From UBA1206 sp045643125 (lineage in GTDB: Bacteria > Bacillota > Clostridia > Oscillospirales > CAG-382), in assembly GCA_045643125.1 (NCBI GenBank), contig JAZUKE010000142.1, positions 1 through 23,060 of the forward strand: a stretch of DNA of 23,060 nt, read 5' to 3'. The position numbers and the translations under genes are program-made. The notes below the pieces were generated by a model, which made no database searches, had not been told where the DNA came from, and saw only the letters and a list, made by a program, of their open reading frames with translations. Shown one piece after another: positions 1 through 6,243 of the stretch. Numbering within the stretch: the stretch's first letter is position 1; the number at the start of each line of letters is the position of its first letter.

Positions 1-287
1 TAGCAACGTTCTATGCACAGTTCTCGCTTCAGCCCAAGGGCGAACACGTCATCAGCGTATGCACCGGTACCGCGTGCTACGTCAAAGGCGCTCAGGCTGT
101 TCTCGACGAAGTTGAAAAACTCCTCGGCATCAAAGCCGGTGGAACCACTGCGGGCGGCAAGTTCACCATTCAGGATACCCGCTGCCTCGGCTGCTGCGGT
201 CTTGCTCCCGTTATGGTCATCAGCGGCGATGTTTACGGACGTCTTGTTCCCGCCGATATCAAAGGCATTCTTGAAAAATACAGATAA
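1..287 (+). CDS. hydC: HydC/NuoE-type [2Fe-2S] subunit of hydrogenase, 3' part only
   Basis: The reading frame is open from base 3 to the TAA at 285-287, and the 5' end lies outside the window. The visible 94 residues are the thioredoxin-like [2Fe-2S] domain of the 24-kDa NADH dehydrogenase/HydC family. They open with ATFYAQFSLQPKG, then CTGTAC and, further on, CLGCCG, which together supply the four cluster cysteines. In HydABC-type hydrogenases this subunit passes electrons from the flavin subunit. The gene lies 18 bases ahead of the DRTGG gene and heads the operon that ends in hydB and hydA. A second, shorter NuoE-like gene lies directly before hydB, so which of the two is the working HydC is open. 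The family call is sure; the symbol is assigned from context. Confidence 0.9.
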   Translation, partial: ATFYAQFSLQPKGEHVISVCTGTACYVKGAQAVLDEVEKLLGIKAGGTTAGGKFTIQDTRCLGCCGLAPVMVISGDVYGRLVPADIKGILEKYR

Positions 288-305
288 TTCCGGGTGTAAC
301 AGAAG

Positions 306-653
306 ATGAAGATTTCCGAGATCGCGTCCATCCTCAAAGGTGAAATACTCTGCTGCGCCGAAAACGCCGAAAACGAAGTCCATTCTGCCTGCGGCAGCGA
401 TATGATGAGCGACGTGCTCGCATTCGTCAAGGACCAGGCGGTGCTTCTTACCGGGCTTGTGAATCCGCAGGTCATAAGAACCGCCGATATGATGGATATG
501 CTTTGCGTCGTTTTCGTGAGAAGCAAAAAACCGACTCCGGAAATGATACGTCTTGCAAGCGAGATCGGCATCGTCGTTATGACATCCGATATGCGTATGT
601 ACGAGGCGTGCGGACTGCTGTACTCGAACGGGCTTAACGGTGACGTCAGATGA
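306..653 (+). CDS. DRTGG domain protein (first copy)
   Basis: This 115-residue protein resembles the free-standing DRTGG domains found in clostridial hydrogenase loci. It begins MKISEIASILKGEIL, has a central stretch SACGSDMMSDVLAFVKD, and ends with the conserved pattern MTSDMRMYEACGLL. No catalytic motif is visible. DRTGG domains occur as regulatory modules beside phosphotransacetylase, CBS and kinase domains and are thought to bind small ligands. The TGA stop overlaps the ATG of the next gene (ATGA at 650-653), which implies translational coupling with the RsbW-like ATPase. A related gene lies at 2378, on the other side of the hydrogenase-like Fe-S protein. A role in redox or hydrogenase regulation is inferred from position only. 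Confidence 0.85.
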   Translation: MKISEIASILKGEILCCAENAENEVHSACGSDMMSDVLAFVKDQAVLLTGLVNPQVIRTADMMDMLCVVFVRSKKPTPEMIRLASEIGIVVMTSDMRMYEACGLLYSNGLNGDVR

Positions 654-1081
654 GTGAACAGAACGAAATTTTATTTTACACATTTGATGTTGACGGTGAA
701 AATTTCACTTCTGCGGGCGAAGCGTCCGTGCAGGTAAAACGGATACTGCGCCGAGTGGGATTCGATCCCGAAATAATCAAGCGCGTTTCGATAGCGATGT
801 ACGAAGGCGAGATAAATATGGTCATCCACGCCGGAGGCGGCGTCGCCAATCTGTACATAGACTATGACCGCATAGTGATCGAGCTTATCGACCACGGTCC
901 CGGCATCGCAAACGTAGAACTCGCGATGAAAGAAGGCTTTTCCACCGCTCCCGACAAGATCCGCGCTCTCGGCTTCGGCGCCGGAATGGGGCTCCCCAAT
1001 ATGAAGCGCTACACCGATAAAATGGATATTGATACCGAGCTCGGAAAAGGCACGACTATAAGAATGGTCGTCAACGTCTGA
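650..1081 (+). CDS. RsbW-like ATP-binding protein (anti-sigma factor/serine kinase fold)
   Basis: This 143-residue protein carries the GHKL ATPase fold. The N box is visible as E52, N56 and H60 (YEGEINMVIH), the G1 box as DHGPGI at 81-86, and the G2 box as GFGAGMGLPNMKR at about 108-120. The length and the lack of a dimerisation or sensor domain match RsbW/SpoIIAB-type serine kinases and anti-sigma factors rather than a full histidine kinase. No RsbV-like anti-anti-sigma partner or sigma factor is in the window. It is coupled to the DRTGG gene by an ATGA overlap, and the Fe-S protein follows after 11 bases with an AAAGGGG ribosome site. It could phosphorylate a protein in response to the Fe-S sensor. 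That role is inference; the fold is clear. Confidence 0.88.
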   Translation: MSEQNEILFYTFDVDGENFTSAGEASVQVKRILRRVGFDPEIIKRVSIAMYEGEINMVIHAGGGVANLYIDYDRIVIELIDHGPGIANVELAMKEGFSTAPDKIRALGFGAGMGLPNMKRYTDKMDIDTELGKGTTIRMVVNV

Positions 1082-1092
1082 AAGGGGTACTT

Positions 1093-2391
1093 ATGGCAGA
1101 ATACAAACATTCCGTGTCGCTGGATGTGGAAAAGTGCAAGGGCTGTACTCACTGCCTTCGCCGCTGCCCTACGGAAGCGATACGCATACGCGACGGACAC
1201 GCGGTTATCGACCCGGCGCGCTGTATTGATTGTGCCGAATGTATCCGTCTGTGTCCCCACAAGGCAAAAAAAGCAATATACGACAAGCTCGAAAGCCTGC
1301 CGAAAGACAAATATCTCATAGCTCTTCCCGCGCCCACTCTCTGCGGACAGTTCGAGAATCTCGACGATATCGACTATCTCCTTCAGGGACTTCTCGATTA
1401 CGGATTCGACGACGTGTTCGAGGTCGCACGCGCGGCTGAGCTGGTGACGGCGTATACCCGCCGTTACCTTAAAAAGCGTGACATCCCGCTCCCCGTGATC
1501 AGCTCTGCCTGTCCCGTGGTCGTGCGCCTTGTTATGCTTCGGTTCCCGACACTTGCCGAGAACCTTATGCCCGTGCTGCCGCCCATCGAACTTGCGGGCA
1601 AGCTCGCACGCGAAAGGGCAAAGAAAAAGAATCCGTCTCTCCGTGACGAAGATATCAGGACCGTGTTCATCTCACCGTGTCCCGCCAAGGTCAGCTATGT
1701 GAAGAACGACCTTGTCGGCGTCGAAGCGAACGTGACCGAAAGCAACATCGACTACGTCGTTTCGATGAGCGATATGTATTTTGAGCTGCTCGGGATAATG
1801 AAAAAGCACACCACTCCCGTTCCGTATTCAAGGACGGGTATGGTCGGGCTCAGCTGGGCTTCGTCCGGCGGCGAAGCGTCTTCGCTGCTGAACGATCACT
1901 ACCTTGCGGCTGACGGTATCGAAAACGTCATAAAGGTGCTTGAGGATATCGACACGGAGCAGCATCCGAATCTTGATTTCGTCGAGCTGAACGCCTGCAG
2001 CGGCGGATGTGTCGGCGGCGTGCTTGCCGTCGAAAACCCATATATCGCGCGCGTAAGGCTCCGCAACATAAAACGCTATCTTCCCGTTTCGCAGAACAAT
2101 CCGAACGACGATTCCGACGAGATCCCGGAGGATTGCCGTGTTTCGTTCGATGACGAATATACATACGTTTCGGCACTCGGCAAGGACAGAAAGCACGCTA
2201 TGCGTCTTATGTCCGATATAAACCGCGTGTTCAAAACGCTGCCGGAGCTTGACTGCGGCTCGTGCGGTTCGCCTACCTGTATGGCGTTCGCCGAAGACGT
2301 CGTGAACGGAAGGGCGTGCTATGACGAATGTATCGCGGTAATGCGTGAAAAACTCAAAAACGCGGAGGAAAACGCGAATGACGGTAACTGA
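1093..2391 (+). CDS. Putative sensory [FeFe]-hydrogenase-like iron-sulfur protein
   Basis: A 432-residue protein with two N-terminal [4Fe-4S] motifs (C15-C18-C21-C25 and C44-C47-C50-C54), an iron-only hydrogenase large-chain domain (about 75-340) and a C-terminal four-cysteine Fe-S motif (CGSCGSPTC, about 391-399). The H-cluster loops are present but altered: SSACP at 137-141, SPC-PAK at 194-199 where catalytic enzymes have MPC, and ACSGGC at 301-306. The four candidate cubane ligands C140, C196, C302 and C306 are kept. Such changes mark the sensory groups of [FeFe] hydrogenases, which turn over poorly and are believed to sense H2 or redox state. Many relatives continue into PAS or PP2C domains; this one stops after the Fe-S motif. 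Two ATPase-fold genes in the operon may supply the output. Confidence 0.88.
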   Translation: MAEYKHSVSLDVEKCKGCTHCLRRCPTEAIRIRDGHAVIDPARCIDCAECIRLCPHKAKKAIYDKLESLPKDKYLIALPAPTLCGQFENLDDIDYLLQGLLDYGFDDVFEVARAAELVTAYTRRYLKKRDIPLPVISSACPVVVRLVMLRFPTLAENLMPVLPPIELAGKLARERAKKKNPSLRDEDIRTVFISPCPAKVSYVKNDLVGVEANVTESNIDYVVSMSDMYFELLGIMKKHTTPVPYSRTGMVGLSWASSGGEASSLLNDHYLAADGIENVIKVLEDIDTEQHPNLDFVELNACSGGCVGGVLAVENPYIARVRLRNIKRYLPVSQNNPNDDSDEIPEDCRVSFDDEYTYVSALGKDRKHAMRLMSDINRVFKTLPELDCGSCGSPTCMAFAEDVVNGRACYDECIAVMREKLKNAEENANDGN

Positions 2392-2704
2392 ACTCGCTGA
2401 AAAACTCGGTTTCGAGGTCGTTTCGCTCCCCGAACCGGAAAAAGTCATTGACGGCGCTTATGCCGGCGATCTGCTCAGCTGGGTGATGGGACGTGCGAAT
2501 CCCGGAAACTGCTGGCTGACGATAATGACCAATATCAATGTTCTTGCCGTCGCGTCGCTCATTGACTTTGCGTGCGTGATACTCTGCGAGGATTCGGCTG
2601 TAAATGACGATTTTATTGCCGCTTCCGCGGAAAAGGGGATCAACGTGCTGCGCACTCCGATGCCCGTTTACGAAGCGTGTCTCGCCGTCGGCAGAACGAT
2701 ATGA
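2378..2704 (+). CDS. DRTGG domain protein (second copy)
   Basis: The 108-residue protein starts at ATG 2378, chosen because GGAGG at 2364-2368 is correctly spaced and MTVTELAEKLGF is the natural N terminus; an in-frame ATG at 2345 would have no ribosome site. Characteristic stretches are GAYAGDLLSWVMGRA (about residues 28-42) and the terminal TPMPVYEACLAVGR, which parallels the YEAC end of the first DRTGG gene. The start lies inside the end of the Fe-S protein gene (14-base overlap) and the stop overlaps the start of the PHP gene (ATGA, 2701-2704). The two DRTGG proteins flank the Fe-S sensor. They may form a pair or bind different ligands. Function is unknown beyond the domain. Confidence 0.87.
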   Translation: MTVTELAEKLGFEVVSLPEPEKVIDGAYAGDLLSWVMGRANPGNCWLTIMTNINVLAVASLIDFACVILCEDSAVNDDFIAASAEKGINVLRTPMPVYEACLAVGRTI

Positions 2705-3441
2705 ACAAATATTATTACGACCTTCACATACATTCGTGTCTGTCACCCTGCGGTGACAACGATATGACGGTCAACAACATAGCCGGTATGGCGGCGATAA
2801 AGGGGCTTAACCTTATCGCGCTCACCGACCATAACACAAGCGCCAACTGTCCGGCTTTCTTTGATGCCTGCAAGGCGAACGGAATAGTACCCGTTGCGGG
2901 TATGGAGATCACCACGAGCGAGGATATCCACCTCGTGTCGCTGTTCCCGACGCTGGATGCGGCAATGGCTTTTGAAAAGATATTCATTCCTTACCGTATG
3001 AAGCTCGCCAACAAGCCCGAAAAATACGGAGATCAGCTCATTCTGGACAAAGAGGACAACGTCATCGGTCACGATGAATGGTTCCTTCCTGCGGCAACCG
3101 GGTTGTCGCTCGAGGACGCCGTTTCACTCGTGAGAACGAACGGAGGCTTCTGCTATCCCGCACACATCGACCGCGAGGCGAACGGTATAATCTCCATTCT
3201 CGGCACCCTGCCGAACGATCCGTTTTTCGGCTGTGTCGAATTTTCGCCGAACGCCGATAAAGAAGAGTATAAAAGACTTTATCCGTCGCTTAGAGACAAG
3301 AATATACTTACGTCAAGCGACGCACACTATCTGTGGGATATAAGCGAAGCCGAAAATTTCGTGATGATAGACGATGAGCCTTACAGCGGCGATCTTGTCA
3401 GACAAAGATTCTTTGAATTTCTGAAAGGATGTTCGTTTTGA
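2701..3441 (+). CDS. PHP domain metal-dependent phosphoesterase
   Basis: A 246-residue PHP-superfamily hydrolase. The N-terminal metal motif is LHIHSCLSPCGD (H9, H11), followed by ALTDHNTS, PAHIDRE and SSDAHYLWD, which supply further histidines and aspartates for a multinuclear metal site. Relatives such as the RnaAM/YciV type hydrolyse short nucleotides or 3',5'-bisphosphates, but the substrate here cannot be read from sequence. The start is ATG 2701; an in-frame upstream ATG at 2677 lies within the preceding gene and lacks a ribosome site. The stop at 3439-3441 overlaps the TTG start of the next gene. PHP genes recur in hydrogenase-linked regulatory operons of Clostridia, which hints at turnover of a nucleotide signal (inference). 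Confidence 0.88.
   Translation: MNKYYYDLHIHSCLSPCGDNDMTVNNIAGMAAIKGLNLIALTDHNTSANCPAFFDACKANGIVPVAGMEITTSEDIHLVSLFPTLDAAMAFEKIFIPYRMKLANKPEKYGDQLILDKEDNVIGHDEWFLPAATGLSLEDAVSLVRTNGGFCYPAHIDREANGIISILGTLPNDPFFGCVEFSPNADKEEYKRLYPSLRDKNILTSSDAHYLWDISEAENFVMIDDEPYSGDLVRQRFFEFLKGCSF
3424..3429 (+). promoter_or_regulatory. Ribosome binding site that favours a TTG start
   Basis: AAAGGA at 3424-3429 lies 8 bases before TTG 3438. The only alternative start, ATG 3429, overlaps the site itself, so it cannot use it. TTG 3438 also gives the compact TTGA overlap with the PHP stop codon. Confidence 0.6.
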
Positions 3442-3995
3442 AAGAGCTGTCTCTCAATATACTCGACATTGCACAGAATTCACTTACCGCAAAAGCAACA
3501 TTACTTAAAATAATATTGGAAGAAAATAACGATTTCCTTCGTATAACGATAGCCGATAACGGCTGCGGAATGGATGAACAGACCGTGAAAAACGTCGTCG
3601 ATCCGTTCTACACCACGAGGAAAACGCGCAAGGTCGGACTCGGGATACCGTTTTTCAAGCTCGCAAGCGAGCAGACCGGCGGCAGCATAACGCTCGAAAG
3701 CACGCCGGAAAGCCTTGACGCGGAAAATCACGGCACCACGATAAGCGGCGTGTTTTACAAAACGAGCATCGACTTCACTCCGCTCGGAGATATCATTTCG
3801 ACTGTCTGCACGCTTGTGCAGTCGCTCAATTACACCGAACTCGTTTTCACCCACTCTTTCCCGAACGGAAGCGTGGAGCTTGACACGGCGGCATTGAAGG
3901 AAGTCCTCGGCGACGTTCCGCTTTCCACACCGGACGTGCTTGTGTGGATAAAGGAATATCTGTCGGAGCAGTACGAAGAAGTCGGAAAACAATAA
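3438..3995 (+). CDS. GHKL-type ATPase protein (histidine-kinase-like, no sensor domain)
   Basis: About 185 residues with the ATPase module of histidine kinases: N box LDIAQNSLTAKA near the start, G1 DNGCGM, F box DPFYTTR, G2 KVGLGIPF. No phospho-acceptor histidine domain, transmembrane segment or sensor precedes it. A C-terminal region of about 80 residues is unlike kinases. I prefer TTG 3438, giving MKELSLNILDIAQNS, over ATG 3429 because of ribosome-site spacing. It is the second ATPase-fold protein in the operon after the RsbW-like gene. It follows the PHP gene with a TTGA overlap, and a 51-base A-rich gap separates it from the small ferredoxin gene. It probably takes part in the same signalling chain; the target is unknown. 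Confidence 0.85.
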   Translation: MKELSLNILDIAQNSLTAKATLLKIILEENNDFLRITIADNGCGMDEQTVKNVVDPFYTTRKTRKVGLGIPFFKLASEQTGGSITLESTPESLDAENHGTTISGVFYKTSIDFTPLGDIISTVCTLVQSLNYTELVFTHSFPNGSVELDTAALKEVLGDVPLSTPDVLVWIKEYLSEQYEEVGKQ

Positions 3996-4046
3996 TCAAG
4001 CTTATTCTTAAAAAAAATATAAAAAAACACGAAAGGACAAACAGCA

Positions 4047-4418
4047 ATGAAATCATTGGAAGAACTTGCCAAGATCAGAGAACGTATGAACAACAAAGTC
4101 GCTCTCCGCGAAGGCGAAAACAACATCCGTATCGTTGTCGGAATGGCTACCTGTGGTATCGCCGCAGGCGCAAGACCGGTACTCAATGCGTTTGTTGACG
4201 AAGTCGCGTCCGAAGGACTCGGCGACAAAGCTACCGTGACTCAGACAGGCTGCATCGGCATCTGCCAGTATGAACCGGTCGTTGAAGTTTACGAAAGCGG
4301 AAAAGAAAAGGTCACTTACGTCAAGATGACCGCCGAAAAGGCAAAGAGAGTAGTCGCCGAACACATCAAAGGCGGCAAAGTCGTAGCCGAATATACAATC
4401 GGCAATTCCCAAATCTGA
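4047..4418 (+). CDS. Small NuoE-like [2Fe-2S] ferredoxin-fold subunit
   Basis: A 123-residue thioredoxin-fold ferredoxin protein similar to the C-terminal half of NuoE/HydC. The cluster region shows C36 in MATCGIAAGAR and C69/C73 in QTGCIGICQYEP. Only three cysteines are present where the usual domain has four, because the residue expected after GIAA is Gly-Ala rather than Cys. This GIAAGAR form is, as I recall, common in small proteins encoded directly before HydB in Clostridia. The ribosome site AAAGGA lies at 4034-4039. The HydB start follows after 18 bases, so the two are co-translated. It may be an accessory electron-transfer or docking subunit; whether it holds a cluster cannot be told here. 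Confidence 0.88.
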   Translation: MKSLEELAKIRERMNNKVALREGENNIRIVVGMATCGIAAGARPVLNAFVDEVASEGLGDKATVTQTGCIGICQYEPVVEVYESGKEKVTYVKMTAEKAKRVVAEHIKGGKVVAEYTIGNSQI

Positions 4419-4436
4419 GAATCGGAGGAATATTAA

Positions 4437-6230
4437 ATGATACGCGCTCACGTTCTTATTTGTGCAGGTACCGGTTGTACTTCCTCCGGCAGCGCTGCCG
4501 TAAGACAGGCTCTCAAAGACGAGCTTGTCAAAAAAGGTCTTGATGAGGAAATCAAAGTCGTTCAGACCGGCTGTTTCGGTCTCTGCGCACTCGGCCCCAT
4601 TATGATCGTTTACCCGGAAGGTATATTCTATTCCAGAGTTACCGCAGCCGACATCCCCGAAATAGTTGAAGAACACCTTCTCAAAGGTCGTCCCGTTCAG
4701 CGTCTTGTTTACAACGATCCCGTTGAAGAAGACAAGAAGGCTGCAAGCTCGCTCAGCGAAACCCGTTTCTATAAGAAACAGAAGAGAGTCGCGCTCCGCA
4801 ACTGCGGCGTTATCGACCCCGAAAACATCGAAGAATACATAGCAATGAACGGCTATGAAGCCCTCGGCAAAGTCCTCACCACTATGACTCCCGACGACGT
4901 TATCAAGGTAATGCTTGATTCCGGGCTCAGAGGCAGAGGCGGCGGCGGATTCCCCACCGGCAAGAAGTGGCAGTTTGCAAAAGCTTCCGTTTCCGATAAG
5001 AAATACGTCGTCTGCAACGCCGACGAAGGCGACCCCGGCGCATTTATGGACCGTTCCGTTCTCGAAGGCGATCCTCACGCCATCATCGAAGCAATGGCTA
5101 TCGCCGGCTACGCTATCGGAGCTGACGAAGGCTACGTTTATGTCCGTGCCGAATATCCTATCGCCGTTCAGCGTCTCCGCATAGCTATCAAGCAGGCTCA
5201 CGAATACGGTCTGCTCGGCAAAGACATTTTCGGAACCGGCTTCAACTTTGACGTTAAGATCCGTCTCGGCGCAGGCGCATTCGTCTGCGGCGAAGAGACC
5301 GCTCTTCTCACCTCTATCGAAGGCAACCGCGGCGAACCCAGACCTCGTCCTCCGTTCCCCGCAGTAAAAGGTCTTTTCGGTCAGCCTACCATCATCAACA
5401 ACGTTGAAACTCTCGCCAACGTCGCTCAGATCATCCTCAACGGCGCCGACTGGTTCCGTTCTATGGGTACCGAAAAATCCACCGGCACCAAGATCTTCGC
5501 TCTCGGCGGCAAGATCACTCATACCGGACTTGTTGAAATTCCTATGGGCACCACGCTCCGCACCATCATCGAAGAGATCGGCGGCGGCGTTCCCAACGGT
5601 AAGAAGTTCAAAGCAGTTCAGACCGGCGGTCCTTCCGGCGGATGTATCCCTGCTGCTCTCATCGACACTCCCGTTGACTACGACACCCTCACTTCCATCG
5701 GCTGTATGATGGGTTCCGGCGGTATGATCGTTATGGACGAAGACAACTGTATGGTCGATATTGCAAAATTCTTCCTCGGCTTCATAGTTGACGAATCCTG
5801 CGGCAAATGCACGCCCTGCCGTATCGGTACCAGAAGAATGCTCGACATCCTCAACAGAATCACCGAAGGCAAAGGCAAAGACGGCGATATCGAAATGCTC
5901 GAAGAACTCGCCTACACCATCAAGTCCACCGCTCTCTGCGGACTCGGACAGACCGCTCCTAACCCCGTACTCGCCACCATCAAATTCTTCCGTGACGAAT
6001 ACGAAGCTCATATTTACGAAAAACGCTGCCCCGCAGGCTCCTGCAAAGCACTTGCAAGATACAGCATCGATCCCGAAAAGTGCAAAGGCTGCTCTGCCTG
6101 CTCCAGAAAGTGCCCTGTCGGCGCTATCAGCGGCGTAATCAAATCCCCGTTCGTTATAGATCAGGATAAGTGCATCAAGTGCGGCACTTGTATCGAGACC
6201 TGTAAGTTCGGCGCAATCAGCAAAAAGTAA
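4437..6230 (+). CDS. hydB: HydB: flavin/NAD(P)-binding subunit of [FeFe] hydrogenase
   Basis: A 597-residue NuoF-type subunit (also named HndC in the NADP-reducing hydrogenase). Domains in order: a [2Fe-2S] thioredoxin-like domain with C9, C14, C46 and C50; the FMN/NAD(P)H core with GLRGRGGGGFPTG (about 162-174) and NADEGDPGAFMDR (about 196-208); a [4Fe-4S] site SCGKCTPCRIGT (about 454-465) completed by CGLGQ near 501; and two C-terminal [4Fe-4S] motifs, CKGCSACSRKCP near 549 and CIKCGTCIETCK near 579. It exchanges electrons between NAD(P)H and ferredoxin or HydA in the cytoplasm. GGAGG precedes the ATG and hydA starts 13 bases downstream. Whether the complex bifurcates electrons and whether it prefers NAD or NADP cannot be read from motifs alone. 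Confidence 0.96.
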   Translation: MIRAHVLICAGTGCTSSGSAAVRQALKDELVKKGLDEEIKVVQTGCFGLCALGPIMIVYPEGIFYSRVTAADIPEIVEEHLLKGRPVQRLVYNDPVEEDKKAASSLSETRFYKKQKRVALRNCGVIDPENIEEYIAMNGYEALGKVLTTMTPDDVIKVMLDSGLRGRGGGGFPTGKKWQFAKASVSDKKYVVCNADEGDPGAFMDRSVLEGDPHAIIEAMAIAGYAIGADEGYVYVRAEYPIAVQRLRIAIKQAHEYGLLGKDIFGTGFNFDVKIRLGAGAFVCGEETALLTSIEGNRGEPRPRPPFPAVKGLFGQPTIINNVETLANVAQIILNGADWFRSMGTEKSTGTKIFALGGKITHTGLVEIPMGTTLRTIIEEIGGGVPNGKKFKAVQTGGPSGGCIPAALIDTPVDYDTLTSIGCMMGSGGMIVMDEDNCMVDIAKFFLGFIVDESCGKCTPCRIGTRRMLDILNRITEGKGKDGDIEMLEELAYTIKSTALCGLGQTAPNPVLATIKFFRDEYEAHIYEKRCPAGSCKALARYSIDPEKCKGCSACSRKCPVGAISGVIKSPFVIDQDKCIKCGTCIETCKFGAISKK

Positions 6231-6243
6231 GGAGGAACAACCA

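Noticed and set aside
3996..4046. A separate promoter for the small ferredoxin-hydB-hydA genes in the A-rich gap
   Set aside because: No -35/-10 pair of reasonable quality is visible; only the ribosome site is clear. Read-through from upstream is the simpler view.
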